Shown here: positions 50,897 to 62,985 of the stretch, piece by piece | Position numbering within the stretch: the first letter of the stretch is position 1 | How the letters are laid out: every line of letters begins with the position of its first letter | Assembly (NCBI GenBank): GCA_964017045.1 | Contig: OZ024810.1 | Location: 16,549,204-16,613,203, forward strand | DNA length: 64,000 nt | Reading direction: 5' to 3' | Source of the DNA: Omphiscola glabra | Lineage: Eukaryota > Mollusca > Gastropoda > Lymnaeidae | Position numbers and translations under genes: made by a program | The notes under the pieces: model-generated | Databases searched by the model: none | The model's input: only the letters and a program-made list of their open reading frames with translations | What the model was told of the DNA's origin: nothing

Positions 50897-53768
50897 CTAC
50901 TTGGAAGCTGAGTAAACAAAAACACCTCCAATAGGAATGAGCGCTCCGCCTATGATGCTGAGAATGTACGAGTAGCCGACGTTATAAAAGTAGCTGATGT
51001 CGTCGTGGATGGTCACCCCGTAGATGATGACGCAGATGAGTATGGCAATGACTGTGGATCAAAAGAGAGTACAAAACTGTAGCACGTTTAACGACCAGTA
51101 AACCTTCTGTTAAGGTAAGACAATAAAGATTATATTTATGCATGAATCTAAGATTCATCGAAGAAAAAACAGGTTATTATATCAAGTCTTTCCAGTGTCA
51201 TTTGCTTGTTGTCATTTTGACTTGACACAAAAAGTCAGGATGAGTTTGCAAATAATATGTCAAATTGAATCTTTCCACAAAATATCAGATTGACTTCGTA
51301 CACAATAAATCCCAAGATAAATTTGCACACAAAATGTCTAATTGAGTGTGTACACAACATTATTTGGGTTTGTACACAAATTCCAAGTAGAAAAAATAAT
51401 AAAAAATTTTAAAAAGCTAAATAAGCACTTACATGCGCCGATACTGCAAGCGATGACAAGCAGTGACAATATGCGGTGTCTGTTTTTGCTCAGGAGGCCC
51501 AGCAGGAAGATCAGGAGCGATACCGCTGTGGCTCCGATGCCCGCGACCATGCCGATGACTGCGAAGGCTTCGCAGGCTTCCAGTTTAGCTGGGAGATGAA
51601 ATACATGGAGTGTTATTATTTAGGACGAAACATATTATAATAGGCTTGATAATTGTTTCTCTAAAAACTGCAATGAATGTGTGTTGTTTTGTTGTTTAAA
51701 ATTATTAAAACAAAGAAGAGAAACAATGCTTCGAATTCAATATATTCATCCCTAACAGAAGGAAAACGAATCATTGTCATTTGTAATTTTTTTAACAAAA
51801 TCATCAACACATGTGGTGTTAAATTAAGTGTCTATGTGCCCCAGCCAATTTTCGTCCCCCACCCCCCATTTTCTGTTTTTAAAACTTTGCATTCAAAGAT
51901 AATTTTAGAAAGTGTAAAAATCCCAATTTAAAACCCCTAAGTTATGTCAGGCCCCCTGGCTGCGGTAGGGGTTGCATGACACACATGATGGCTCTGAGGT
52001 CAAGTGACATCTACATTTATAACTAGCAAATCTTCCGTTGCTCTGCGAGTAAGCGCAGAATGATGTCAAACTAATTTGGTGTATGACCTCAATTGCATTT
52101 TTGCATTTTTGAATTTGTCACAAATTTCCTGGGGAGTATAAAGAAGTTTAAAGGGCCTAGATTAAGATCGGGCAAATGGCATACACTCAAATTCGCCACA
52201 ACTGGAATGAATTTAGCTCTTGTTGTCCTGGAGCGGAGTTAGAGATGCCCATGCCAGATTTTATGGCTAACATTGTCTCTTCCCATTCTCAGGTCTGAAA
52301 TTCCCTCTCCAAAATAGTCTTAAAGAAATATCGAATATAATTATGCGTCCAATAAAACGCATCCCATTATTTTGAATTTATCAAAAATTCTCAAATGTGA
52401 TCCCTGCTTAAACTTATACTTAAAAGTCTTCTTAATCCTTATTTTCTGACCCCTTGATTCTCGTTGTGTACTAATCGATTACCCTGGTGTGCGCCACAGC
52501 CGAAATGAATTCAAACCCGCATGTTTGAAAAATTCCTCCCTTCGATCAAAAGGTCTCATAGAAACATCGAATTGAGGCATACTAAAAAATATACATCTAG
52601 GTTTTGAATTGATTAAAGGCATTTCTTGGAGAGGCTCTCCAGACCCCCCCCCCCCCCCACCCGACCTCAAACTTTTCCACTCAAAACCCATGTGTGTCCT
52701 CGATTTCTGCCTTACTGACTGGTCATGTGTGTACTCGATTTCTTCCTTACTGACGGGTTTTGTGTGTCCTCGATTTCTTCCCTACTGACTGGTCATATGT
52801 CCATATTTCGGTACCGATAGATACACTGCCTAATGGCTTAGCTAATGTTAGCGTCACCCTGGGCGGGTTATGACTTTCACAGCGTTTCCTTTCACGATAC
52901 AAACTGTGCAGTTCTCCGAAAATGCCGGCCTTCCATCCAAAGAAAAAAAATTGACAACTGGTGCAGACCACCACACCCACCCCCTTTCTACGCCATTGGA
53001 AGTGGAGTAGCTAGAGCGTTCTGGGGACAGAATTAATTTTTACCAGGTCCTTGAATGAAACACATCATTTGCATCCCTATAATACAACCATAGCCTATTT
53101 TGGCGCCCCACTAGCCAGGCATCAGTAGACAACTGTCCCCGTCTGCCCCCCAGCCCTTTGCTATGCCTCTGCCCACCCAAAAATTTGAAATACCTCAACC
53201 CCTAACCTTCTGCCTGCAAGGCATTGGTCTGAAATATATTTTTTTTCTTAACATTAGATATTTATAATAAATGACATACAAGAATTAACTAAACACTAAA
53301 AGGAGAATTATGCTGTATTCGTCTGCCGTTTCCATGAAATCAGGGATAAGTAGGATTTAATGTATACGAATAGATTAGGATTTCATTCCAATTTTCTTGG
53401 ACTGTTAATCCGTTTCGATGCGAACAATATTATGCACAAAGTCGGGGAATTTGGATAGCATAAATTCTTGGAATTATAAAGCGACACTGCTCCCTATTTT
53501 GTTTCACATCCTCATAATTTTCAGGACAAACGTGCGCCAAGTTCGATAAACTTAAAAAAGACAAAACATAAAAAACCATACATGATTTGTATGAAAACTC
53601 CCCACAGCTGCCTAGTAAGCACCCTTTGAACAGTCCCTGTGTTCGAGTTCCGAATTTCTCAACTGACCACTCCGGTGTGGCCAGTCCGATGACGTGCAGC
53701 ACTGTTCCTATTCCCAGGAGTACGAGTCCCAAGTAGAACGCCCCACTAAGTCCTCCAGGGAGAGCCAT
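50897..53768 (-). CDS. claudin/PMP22-like four-pass membrane protein, gene 3 (intact)
   Basis: Minus-strand coding exons 53768-53582, 51588-51433 and 51051-50897 (187+156+155 = 498 bp) give 165 residues. Start ATGGCTCTCCCTGGAGG (MALPGGLSGAFYLGLVLLGI). Helix 1 runs to HVIGLA. The loop is PEWSV...QGLFKGCLLGSC, the W...GL[WF]..C...C signature of the claudin/PMP22/EMP superfamily. Helix 2 is FAVIGMVAGIGATAVSLLIF; helix 3 is LLVIACSIGA joined to IAILICVIIYG; helix 4 is GYSYILSIIGGALIPIGGVF. The protein ends SASK. Both introns are phase 1. A TATCTTCAG acceptor 15 bp upstream of the ATG (exon start 53783) implies a non-coding 5' exon, as in gene 2. At 165 residues it is shorter than vertebrate claudins (about 200-230), nearer PMP22/EMP. 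Junctional or membrane-organising role is family-level inference. Confidence 0.88.
51600..53575. other. intron 1 of gene 3: repeat debris
   Basis: Contains CCCCCCCCCCCCC at 52647-52660, a short duplication with TGTGTCCTCGATTTCTTCC at 52690-52800, and a GTGGAGTAGCTAGAG / CTATGCCTCTGCC type end near 53000-53165 that resembles widespread transposon termini. No gene was found in it. Confidence 0.4.
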
Positions 53769-53844
53769 TGTGCAGTGAGTCACCTGAAGATACAAAAGAA
53801 CACCGAGTGTTAGATCGCGCAAAATTTCAAATCAAGATAAATCC

Positions 53845-54835
53845 TCGAATAATCGCAATACCTCATCTCATGTATCCTATACCACATCTCATGTGGTCCA
53901 ATACCTCATCTCATGTAGCCAAATACCTCTTCTCATGTAGTCCAATACCGCATTTCATGTAATCCAAGTCATCTTCTCGTGTAGCCAAGTACTTCAACTT
54001 ATGTAGCCACATACCTCTTCTCATGTAGTCCAATACCGCATTTCATGTAATCCAAGTCATCTTCTCGTGTAGCCAAGTACTTCAACTTATGTAGCCACAT
54101 ACCTCTACTTATGTAGCCCAATACCTCATCTCATTTAGCCAAATACCACTTCTCATATAGCCCAAAAATCATCTCATGTAGTCCAATACCTCATCTCATG
54201 TAGCCAAATACGTCATCTCATGTAGCCTAATACCTCATCTCAATTAACCTAATACCTCATCTCATGTAGCCAAAACCTCATCTCATTGTAGCCAAATACC
54301 TTATCTCATATACCACTTGTCTTGTATACAAATACCTCTTCTCGTGTAGTCCAATACCTCATTTCATGTAATACAATTCATCTTCTCATGTAGCCAAGTA
54401 CATCATATTATGTATCCAAATACCTCTTCTCATGTAGTCCAATATCTCATCTCAAGTAGCCTATTACTCATCTCAAGTAGCCTATTACTCATCTCATGTT
54501 GCCTAATACCTCACCCCAAGTTGCCTAATTCGTCATCTCATGTAGCCCAATACCTCATCTCACGTAGCCCAGTACCTCATCTCATGTATCCCAATACCTC
54601 ATCTCATGTAGTCCAATACCTCATGTAGCCCAATACCTCATCTCATGTAGTCCAATACCTCATGTAGCCAAGTATGTCATCTCGTGTAGCCAAATACATC
54701 ATCTCATGTAGCCAAATACCTCATCTCATGTAGCCTAATACCTTATCTCATGTAGCCTTATACCTCATCTCATTTAGCCTAATACCTCATCTCATGTAGC
54801 CCCATACCTCATCTAATCCAGCCTAATACATTTTG
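53845..54835. repeat. long 21-22 bp minisatellite upstream of gene 3
   Basis: About 40 degenerate units of CCTCATCTCATGTAGCCAAA plus TA across nearly 1 kb, starting less than 80 bp from the gene 3 coding exon. It probably lies in the 5' intron. Confidence 0.95.
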
Positions 54836-55660
54836 TTTAAATTGATTTTTTTTTTTAAATTATTTTATTCTCAAGAAAAAACCTGGCTTTCTGTTCAGCG
54901 TGACGTCATGTGTGTCATTTGAGCCAACTCTCTCCCATTGTGTAGAGCTGAAATGAAATGATGAAGAGCTGACATGAGGTACACCACATTCACCTTGTGT
55001 GAACGACGCTCACAGTTTACCTACCTCTCTACTGTCTGGTACGACCAGGACTGTCTAGGATTGTCAAACTGCATATTTTATTTTTCCTTTGGGTTACGTT
55101 AAAATTGGTACTTTTAAAAAAATAAATAAATAATAATAATGGCTGGATTTGTTTTTAGGCATGACCACTGACCTAATTGACCACTGGCCTAATTGACCAC
55201 TGACCTAGTGACCACTGACCTAATTGACCACTGACCTAATTGCCATATCCACCACCACCCTCTTCCACCACGCAGTACCGTTAGCGAGTGAACATTCCTT
55301 CCCCCTTGTTAGCCCCTGGCCTATTTTGGTAGGCGTTGTTGCACCTTACTTAACCCCCTATCATTCTCAACTGTCAAGTATCTCTAGAGTGCAGAGGCAA
55401 ACATTAAATGTGGAGAGAAATGGTCGCCACACCTCTGTCCCACCGCAACCACTTTAGCCCCCCATTGTTTCTACAATCAAGGGCTATGTACTTAAGGTCA
55501 AGTTGGGTCAGAGGGCGGGGGGGGGGGCGTGATTGAAGGAATGTAACAGTTGTGCTGGGTGTCCCATCATTCTTAGTCACAAAGGTTTTGTTTTTGTGTG
55601 AGACGCCTCGATCGTTGGTTAAACAACTGTGGGCTGGTACATTCACATTTTGTTTGATAT
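54836..55660. other. no gene seen
   Basis: A small repeat of GACCACTGACCTAATT occurs at 55160-55240. The open frames here have no recognisable product. Confidence 0.4.
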
Positions 55661-55664
55661 ACTC

Positions 55665-56035
55665 TACTCATCCTCCATCCATTCATCCAACAGTTCATGT
55701 ATCCATCTATCCATTCAGCCTTTCATTCCTCCATCCATCCTGCTATCCATAAAATCCATACACCAATATATCCTCACATCCTCCCATCAATGCTTGCATT
55801 TATGCATCCTTGCATCCATTCATCCATGTATCAGTCAATACGGGCATCAATCATCCTCTCATCCATCCTTTCATTCATCCTTTTTTTTTCATGAAGCTTT
55901 TCATCCATCCTTGCATCCATCCTTTTCTTTCATCCAACCTTTCCTTTGATCTATTCTTTCCACCATCCTTTCCACCATCCTTTCCACCATCCTTTCAACC
56001 ATCATTTCATCCATACTTCCATCCATGATCCTTCC
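55665..56035. repeat. degenerate (ATCC)n/(CCATCCTTT)n tract
   Basis: ATCCATCC-type simple sequence; the Ile/His/Pro/Ser-rich frames are artefacts. Confidence 0.9.
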
Positions 56036-56039
56036 AACA

Positions 56040-57015
56040 ACACCTTAGTTCTAAAGCGTTCTTTTAGCCGTCTATTTTACAGTAGAATGAGTAAAGCATT
56101 GATTTACCCTAGTACCATGTTAGTTTCGGATAACATTTGAAATCCGAAAACTACGCGGAAATTTTGCCCGGAAGATGTTAAGACTATCGAAATACAGACA
56201 TATGAATACGATTGTTTATCCTATAGTGTTAACCATAGAAACATTCGTACGGATATTTAAAAAAACAAAACAACCAACATCTCGATAGTTCATATTAACA
56301 TATTGCTGAGTTGTTGAATATTTGTTTCCCACATTTTATGTTTTAAAGTTGGCTACGCCGTTTCATTGTCTGTAATGCTTGTGATCATGTTCGCTTTCAT
56401 TCAAAATCTCCTTGATCTCGCGACTAGAGGATTGAAATCATGTTAATGTTTGTTTGTTTTTAAATTATTGTATTCTGCCCGGTGACATAAGGAGCGAAAA
56501 CAGGAATCCATTTGTTTGAAACATTCTTTTATACACCAGAAACAGCACGCCAAAAAAAAAATGGCTTCGACGATACGTGATTTTATCATTCACTAAAGTT
56601 ACTTGACCAAAGATGCGTTAAAGTAAGGCACTTTATGAGAATCCCAATTAACGGAGAGTTGATTTTGCGCGCCTTTTGAAGCACAGCATTACACCCATAT
56701 TTTCACGCGTAGAGAATTACTACTTTCTTTTCTGTTATACCTTCTCTGATACATTCTGGTATTAATTGTTCTCTACACATTATACTATCCTAAGACTAAC
56801 TATAATTAGGCGCAGTGGCTATTTTACCTCCTCCCACCAGTAACGGTGATTAAGGACCACCTGACGCCATGCACATGTTAAGAACTTGTTTTCCCAAATT
56901 ACTGCATTCGTGGCATTCCACGGCTGCGCTTCATTCAGAAGTAGATTAAGCACGGCCGTTAATAACTTTTGAATCCCCCCCCCCCTCACGTACCATTATG
57001 CAAATCTTTCCTTCA
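56040..57015. other. no gene seen
   Basis: Unique-looking sequence; poly-C at 56975-56985. Confidence 0.4.
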
Positions 57016-57019
57016 CCTT

Positions 57020-57330
57020 TATTAAAAGAGCATGAAGGAAGCGAACATTGAAGTCAACAAATGGGAGATCATTGCCGAACAACGTTCCAGCTGGCGAACG
57101 GCAGTGTACGAAGGAGTGAAAAAGGCAGAAGATGTGCGGAACGAAGCGCTTGCAAGAAAAAGAACAGCACGGAAGACCAAAATTAACCAGGAATCATCAT
57201 TCTCCTGCGTGAAATGCAGTCGAGATTGTCACTCCAGGATTGGCCTAGTGAGCCACTCGTCGAAGTGTAGGACTACAATATAGCTACTCCATCGTCTCGT
57301 GAAGACGGAAGGATGCCATACAATCCAGTA
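57020..57330 (+). mobile_element. LINE 3' end coding a C2H2-type finger
   Basis: The frame 57032-57286 reads WEIIAEQRSSWRTAVYEGVK, then EALARKRTARK and FSCVKCSRDCHSRIGLVSHS ending in SKC. This is the characteristic C-terminus of a non-LTR element ('W..LA.DR..WR..V..G' then F.C..C...C.SRIGL..H...C). The following CCATCGTCTCGTGAAGACGG is the typical 3' UTR continuation. The copy is 5'-truncated; the frame is open. Confidence 0.8.
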
Positions 57331-57780
57331 CAACGAAGACCAAACAATGTTTTGGGTAGGGTGTCTATTTCTACTAAAACTCCCTAGTTGGGCAGGGGGG
57401 TGGGGTGATCATTGATATCACTGCCACTAGCTCACGCTGGGTAAGGGGGCGCCAGCACCATCCTGCACCCTCTTTTTCGGGGATCAAGTCCCCCCAGCGA
57501 CGTGCATTTTACGTATAATATTTTATTAAGGTGATTCAGTTCCCGACATAAGTTGTGCATTGTCAAATTATAAACCACAAACTTGAATAACTAACATACA
57601 AACTTCATGCATACATCAGAGGGGGTTGCCTTTATCGATTTATAAATTTAAATCGCACAATTAATAGAAGATATGAACTTGCAATTTAAATACATAAAGA
57701 AGAAAGCCTAGAGCCATGGATTTATTTGTTTTAACGGCTGCCACAAAACTGCGCATTTGTTGACACAATTACAGATAGAC
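57331..57780. other. no gene seen
   Basis: No supported feature. Confidence 0.4.
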
Positions 57781-57782
57781 TC

Positions 57783-57875
57783 AGGGGCTCTCCACTTTTT
57801 GAGAGCTGCGGTCGCTTTTTCAATTTAATTTACAAGTTGTGGCGACCCAACAATCAGAATAATGCATATAAATTG
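57783..57875. mobile_element. hAT MITE left-end fragment
   Basis: CAGGGGCTCTCCACTTTTTG, AGAGCTGCGGTCGC and TTACAAGTTGTGGCGACCCA resemble the terminal part of widespread hAT MITEs (CAGTGGTTCTCAAC...GAGAGCCGCGG). The other terminus was not found. Confidence 0.45.
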
Positions 57876-57979
57876 TGAAAATGATCGGGATAGGTAAAGA
57901 GATGGGGGAAGGGGATATTTATTTTTAATGATGCAAATTTATCGAAATTTCTTTACTTGAAGCTTCTAAATCGTCTTCG

Positions 57980-58115
57980 GCCATTTCCCAAATTAAAACA
58001 GCCAGATTTCCAAAATAAAAACAGCCAGATTTCCCAAATTAAAACAGCCAGATTTCCCAAATAAAAACAGCCAGATTTCCCAAATTAAAACAGCCAGATT
58101 TCCCAAATAAAAACA
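57980..58115. repeat. 25-bp minisatellite, about 6 units
   Basis: Units of AACAGCCAGATTTCCCAAAT plus TAAA, with TTAAA and TAAAA variants. Confidence 0.9.
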
Positions 58116-58845
58116 GCGACTTGGACTGTTACATTTTTTTTTTTATTACTAATTATTTTTGCAATTAATTCGTTACCATGCAGAAGTATCAAATGTTATC
58201 TTTAAAAGCGTACTCCTATTTAACAAAAGGCAATTAAACGTTACAAATATCAAATACTGCTAAATTTTGATTACCGTTTTCAAAGAAGAAATAAAACAGC
58301 AAAATACATTTAAAATACCTTTAAAATGTTTAAAAAATTTTTAAAGGAAATGATGTATTATTCTTTTTTTATAAAAAAGTGAAAAGATGTCCAAATTTAA
58401 AATTTAAATAATGTTGGCACGTCTTGCGAATAAATTATTGTTTGTATGTAACTAGTGAAGTCATTGTGTAGTGACAATATGAAATAAGCTTTTCACTACA
58501 GTGTTTAAACCGAGAGGTACCCGAAGTTCAATTAAGTTGGAAATGCAATGAAAAAGATTTTTTTTTTGTGTTTTTTTTTTTTAATTACGAAGACTCTTGC
58601 TACACCAAGTATATTGTCGGACGATCCCCCCCGCCCCCCCCCCCCTTAGGTTAAGAATCCTTGAGCTCGACACATTAAGTGGACAAATACTCAAGCTTGT
58701 CTCTGAGCCTATTGCGGTGGAACAAGTTTGTCGAGAATAACTCGAATAGGAACATACCAACATACCACAAAATGAAGCACGCGCAAGTGCACGTTGTCTG
58801 AAAGGTACGCGTAAATTCTACGATGACCCAAGGATTGGTCAGTGC
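58116..58845. other. no gene seen
   Basis: AT-rich; a poly-C/G tract at 58628-58646. Confidence 0.4.
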
Positions 58846-58849
58846 AGAT

Positions 58850-59000
58850 AGATCAGAGGTTCTCAAACCTCTGAAGACCTCTGAAGATCAGAGCTTCTCA
58901 AACATTTGAAGACCTCTGAAGATCACAGGTGCTCAAACCAGAGGTTCTCAAACCTCTGAAGACCTATGAAGTTTAGAGGTTCTCAAACCTCTGAAGACCT
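58850..59000. repeat. repeat units with hAT-like CAGAGGTTCTCAAACC ends
   Basis: AGAGGTTCTCAAACCTCTGA and AGACCTCTGAAGATC recur four times with shifts; each contains the inverted pair AGAGGTTC/ACCTCTG. Confidence 0.7.
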
Positions 59001-60095
59001 ATGAAGAACTTCCATTCAAAACACGGAAGGCCAACCCCCTTCCCCCCCTCCTCTAGCTACTAACTAGTACATACTTTTTACACAGGTGAAATATGCGGAG
59101 CAGATTCGTATTCGATATATATTTAATTTTATTTATAACATTTATTTTCAGTTCGAACAAAACTTATCCGACAAAATTAAAACTTCTATTGCGACGCTAA
59201 AATTTTAAGAAATGTATGTTTAAAAAATACAATCTAACTGGCTTATGTGAACTATATTATTATTAAAATTCTTATTATCATTTACCTATTATAATTTTTA
59301 TTTTTTTAATTATTATAATTTTGAATATCTCGTTATTCTCGACAATATTTTAAAGAGCTATCATTATATAAATATAGGCAAATGGGTAAGTGTCAAAAAT
59401 GCCTTGTATATGGACACACATTAGTAAAATGTCCTTAAATGTATCTATCCTTACCTGAATTTGATGAATTAAATGGAATTTAATGTAGTAATCCTCAAAA
59501 AAGGGTTACTTAGATACCAGAAATGGAAACGAACATTAGAGAAGACCTTCGACTCCGACTGAAGTGAAAAAGCTACGTTTATCCTCTTTCTCGTGCCAAC
59601 GCTTTTATGGAGGCAAAAGGTGACCCCGCCTAACGATGTGAACCTTCTTGGACGAGTCACTATTGTTTTTGCTATACAGACTGGGCGTATGACAGGCACG
59701 TGAGGATGACTGTAAGTGTGTGTGTGTGTGTGTGTGCGTGCGTGTGTGGGGGGCGGGGGCACTTTCATGTGGGTGTGTGACACATTTAGGTGTAAATGTA
59801 TGTGTGTGTGGAATGTGTGTGGGTGTGTGACACCGGCGTGTTGGTTTTTTCTGTCGTGACCATGCGTGCTAGCTTTTGTTAAACTAAGTCTTCTACGCGT
59901 GTTCGACAATAAGAAATGAACTTAATTAACCATCATGCCCCCCCCCCCCACACACACACACATCAGCTGTCTAATATCTAAACTAAACATAGTTTACTCA
60001 TGATAATTGCACACAGATCTGTGCGTACTCGACTGTTTATGAATATGTCGCTTTGCGCAATTTTCCGTGATCGCTATTGTCGGTTTGTGCAGTTT
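59001..60095. other. no gene; (TG)n and poly-C/(CA)n tracts
   Basis: A (TG)n microsatellite at 59715-59745 with further TG-rich sequence to 59835, and C-run plus (CA)n at 59938-59962. Confidence 0.6.
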
Positions 60096-60099
60096 TGTT

Positions 60100-60330
60100 G
60101 AGAAAAGTTATGTTTGTGTGGAGTTTTACTTGCGTGATTATCATCTGCATGTTTGTCATTTGCGCATTTTTCTAATCGACTATTCCTTATTATGCATTGA
60201 AAAAGAAACGAAAAAATCGCTAATTTCCCCTAAATATACCTTTTTTTCTGCGGAGTTTTCTTGCGTGATTATCATCAACGTGTTTATCATTTGCGGATTT
60301 TCTGCCCGAGTTTTCTTTATATATGCATTA
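60100..60330. repeat. direct duplication of an about 75-bp segment
   Basis: GGAGTTTTACTTGCGTGATT with ATCATCTGCATGTTTGTCAT (about 60119-60165) recurs as GGAGTTTTCTTGCGTGATTA with CATCAACGTGTTTATCATTT (about 60253-60295). Confidence 0.75.
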
Positions 60331-60334
60331 AATA

Positions 60335-60930
60335 TATTATTTTTTTAAATCGCTATATTTTCCCTATTTGTATTTTTTTAAATTTAATTTCTGGCAAAAA
60401 AATATTTTAAAAAAAAAAAACGTTTACATATATACACATTTTCTTCGAACAGACGCAGAATTAATACGTGCAGCCCCTTCAATGGGTGTAGGGTGAGGGT
60501 TTTGGATTAGGAGGTCCGCCCTGGACCACTTGCAAATAGTTTAGGCAAATGAAGGGCTGCGAGTGATTGCCTGAGAACCACATCAAAGCCCTACAAATGG
60601 TTTTTGATGTTGACCAAAAAAAAAAAACGAGATTAGGGAATTTTTCGGTTTTTTTTTTTGTAGTTTTTTTTAAAAAAATATCTTTCATATGAAAACAAAT
60701 TACAAAATGGATAAATAAAATGAGTTGATATAAAAAAAATTTAGAACAATAATTATCATACATTATATGGTGACGTCAAGTGGGGGGGTCAACTTATGAC
60801 AATCGGTGTGATATCGTATGCAAGAAAACATTTTTTCGCATAAAAAAACAAAAATTAAAATAAAGAAAAGAAAAACGACTGGCGCTTAGAATAAAATACA
60901 ATGCCGCATGGTCATTGCTGGATGACATGT
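60335..60930. other. no gene seen
   Basis: AT-rich with poly-A/T; no supported gene. Confidence 0.4.
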
Positions 60931-60934
60931 ACAT

Positions 60935-61225
60935 GCTGGCGTGTATGTGAGGTGTGTATATGTTGGTGTGTTATGAGTGGCGTGTATATGTTGGCGTGTT
61001 ATGAGTGGCGTGCATATGTTGGCGTGTTATGAGTGGCGTGTATATGTTGGCGTGTTATGAGTGGCGTGTATATGTTGGCGTGTTATGAGTGGCGTGTATA
61101 TGTTGGCGTGTTATGAGTGGCGTGTATATGTTGGCGTGTTATGAGTGGCGTGTATATGTTGGCGTGTTATGAGTGGCGTGTATATGTTGGCGTGTATGAG
61201 TGGCGTGTATATGTTGGCGTGTATC
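60935..61225. repeat. 28-bp minisatellite, about 10 units
   Basis: Units of GGCGTGTTATGAGTGGCGTG plus TATATGTT. Confidence 0.95.
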
Positions 61226-61384
61226 TGCAGGGGAGATAAAAAGTTAATCATTAACACGTATTAGCTTTTAGTACTGGTTATCAGCCTTTAAATTTAACGA
61301 CATTTTAAAAAAAAAAATATTAATGTTTCTTTTGTACCGGTAGGTTAATCATTAGAAAATATCGGGGTTAATGAGTAAATTTGT

Positions 61385-61875
61385 AAAGATTAATCATCAA
61401 AACAGTGTCATAGCTGTCAGAAAGTAAATTAAAACAGTTTCATAGCTATCAGATCATAAATTAAAACAGTTTCATAGCTGTCAGATGATAAATTAAAACA
61501 GTTTATTAGCTGTCAGATCATAAATTAAAACAGTTTCATAGCTGTCAGATCATAAATTAAAAAAGTTTCATAGCTGTCAGATGATAAATTAAAATAGTTT
61601 CATAGCTGTCAGATCATAAATTAAAGCAGTGTCATAGAAGATCAGATCAGAAATTAAAACAGTGTCATAGAAGATCAGATCAGAAATTAAAACAGTTTAT
61701 TAGCTGTCAGATCATAAATTAAAACAGTTTCATAGCTGTCAGATCATAAATTAAAAAAGTTTCATAGCTGTCAGATGATAAATTAAAACAGTTTCATAGC
61801 TGTCAGATCATAAATTAAAGCAGTGTCATAGAAGATCAGATCAGAAATTAAAACAGTGTCATAAATTTTAAAAAA
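61385..61875. repeat. 32-bp minisatellite, about 15 units
   Basis: Units of AATTAAAACAGTTTCATAGC plus TGTCAGATCATA, with a second subtype (GTGTCATAGAAGATCAGATC) appearing in two places, indicating block duplication. Confidence 0.95.
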
Positions 61876-62284
61876 CCAAATTGAAGTGAAATTTAAAATT
61901 ATTTGAACTTAGCGGTCAAACTTAGCGGACATTTGACTTTTCCTCCGATTTCACCTAAACCTCGCCACCATCTCACCACCTTACCGTGAGACCTCACGTG
62001 CCTTCTCCACCCCATTCACAGGCTTAGCCTCTCAAACAATGTTCCCACTTGTCCATACACCAAGAGTCTCAGATAGTCCCAACAACAACCTCTCGGGACC
62101 CAGACAGCTCAGCCAGACGCCGAACCGAAACCGAACCAAAAAACGAAAACCGAAATTTTTCAGCCATGCAAACATATGCCCCTGTACTTTACCAGCTCCA
62201 GCCTTACCCAACTCCCCCACCCCTCCTTCTTTCCCTCTTGACTCTCTCCAGAACATAATTAACAACTATTTAAAAACTCTAAAT
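61876..62284. other. no gene seen
   Basis: C/A-rich sequence (61930-62240). Overlapping open frames exist on both strands, with no family recognised. Confidence 0.35.
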
Positions 62285-62476
62285 CAGTGGTTCTCAACTT
62301 TTTTAATGACCCTTTAATACTGTTCTTCATGTTGTGGCGACCCCCAACCACAAAACTATTTTCTTTAGTACTTCATACTTGTATAGTATATGTGTTTTCC
62401 GATGGTCTTAGGCGACCCTTGGTAAAGGGTCGTTCGACCCCCGAAGGCGTAGCGACCCACGGGTTGAGAACCGCTG
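62285..62476 (-). mobile_element. SPIN-type non-autonomous hAT element with perfect 8-bp target duplication
   Basis: Ends CAGTGGTTCTCAAC and GTTGAGAACCGCTG are inverted repeats, flanked by CTCTAAAT at 62277-62284 and again at 62477-62484. Read on the minus strand it has the SPIN landmarks in order: AACCCGTGGGTCGC, GGGGGTCGAACGACCCTTT, AGGGTCGCCTAAGACCATCG, GAAAACACATATA, GGTTGGGGGTCGCCACAACA and TATTAAAGGGTC. 192 bp is the usual size of the short non-autonomous form. SPIN elements spread horizontally among tetrapods and some invertebrates; from memory these include the pond snail Lymnaea. Confidence 0.93.
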
Positions 62477-62484
62477 CTCTAAAT

Positions 62485-62985
62485 GATGTATAAATATCGA
62501 TCTCATTTCAATCTAGTCTAATTTTCCTGGTAATTAAAAGCAAACAAGTATTTAAAAACAAATAACAACATCTAACACGGGGTTGTAAAATTCCCACAAT
62601 GTTGGTTCCCAACATTAAAATAAATTGCAAGTACTTCTGAGAAGTAAATACATATGTATGTATCCCATTAAATAACTACCACAAATCTTTTGGCTTTTAG
62701 TTATTATTATGGTCGTTAAATAGTAGATCGAATCATTATCGAAAGATAATGATAATGCATACAGCATTTGATTGTGTCTCTCCCTAAAATCGAATGTAGC
62801 GCAGACATAGATATTTTACTTGACATGGATATTTCCTTTGACATGGCTATATTGCTTGACATGGATATTTCACTGGGTAAATTCGAATAGATCATACCGC
62901 GATTTTTTACCATGGCCGCCAACTTGATCGCTGTGAACCGTAAAATTAAGAATAAAACGTTAAAAACAATGAAAATGTTTCCTGA
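62485..62985. other. no clear gene; short GACATGGATATTT repeats
   Basis: Repeats of CTTGACATGGATATTTCACT-type at 62815-62880 flank, with 63290-63410, the array below. An ACCATGGCCGCC translation-start-like context occurs at 62909-62920. Confidence 0.5.

Noticed and set aside
61930..62320. Overlapping open frames on both strands in C/A-rich DNA
   Set aside because: Biased composition removes stops; no family resemblance; one runs into the SPIN element.
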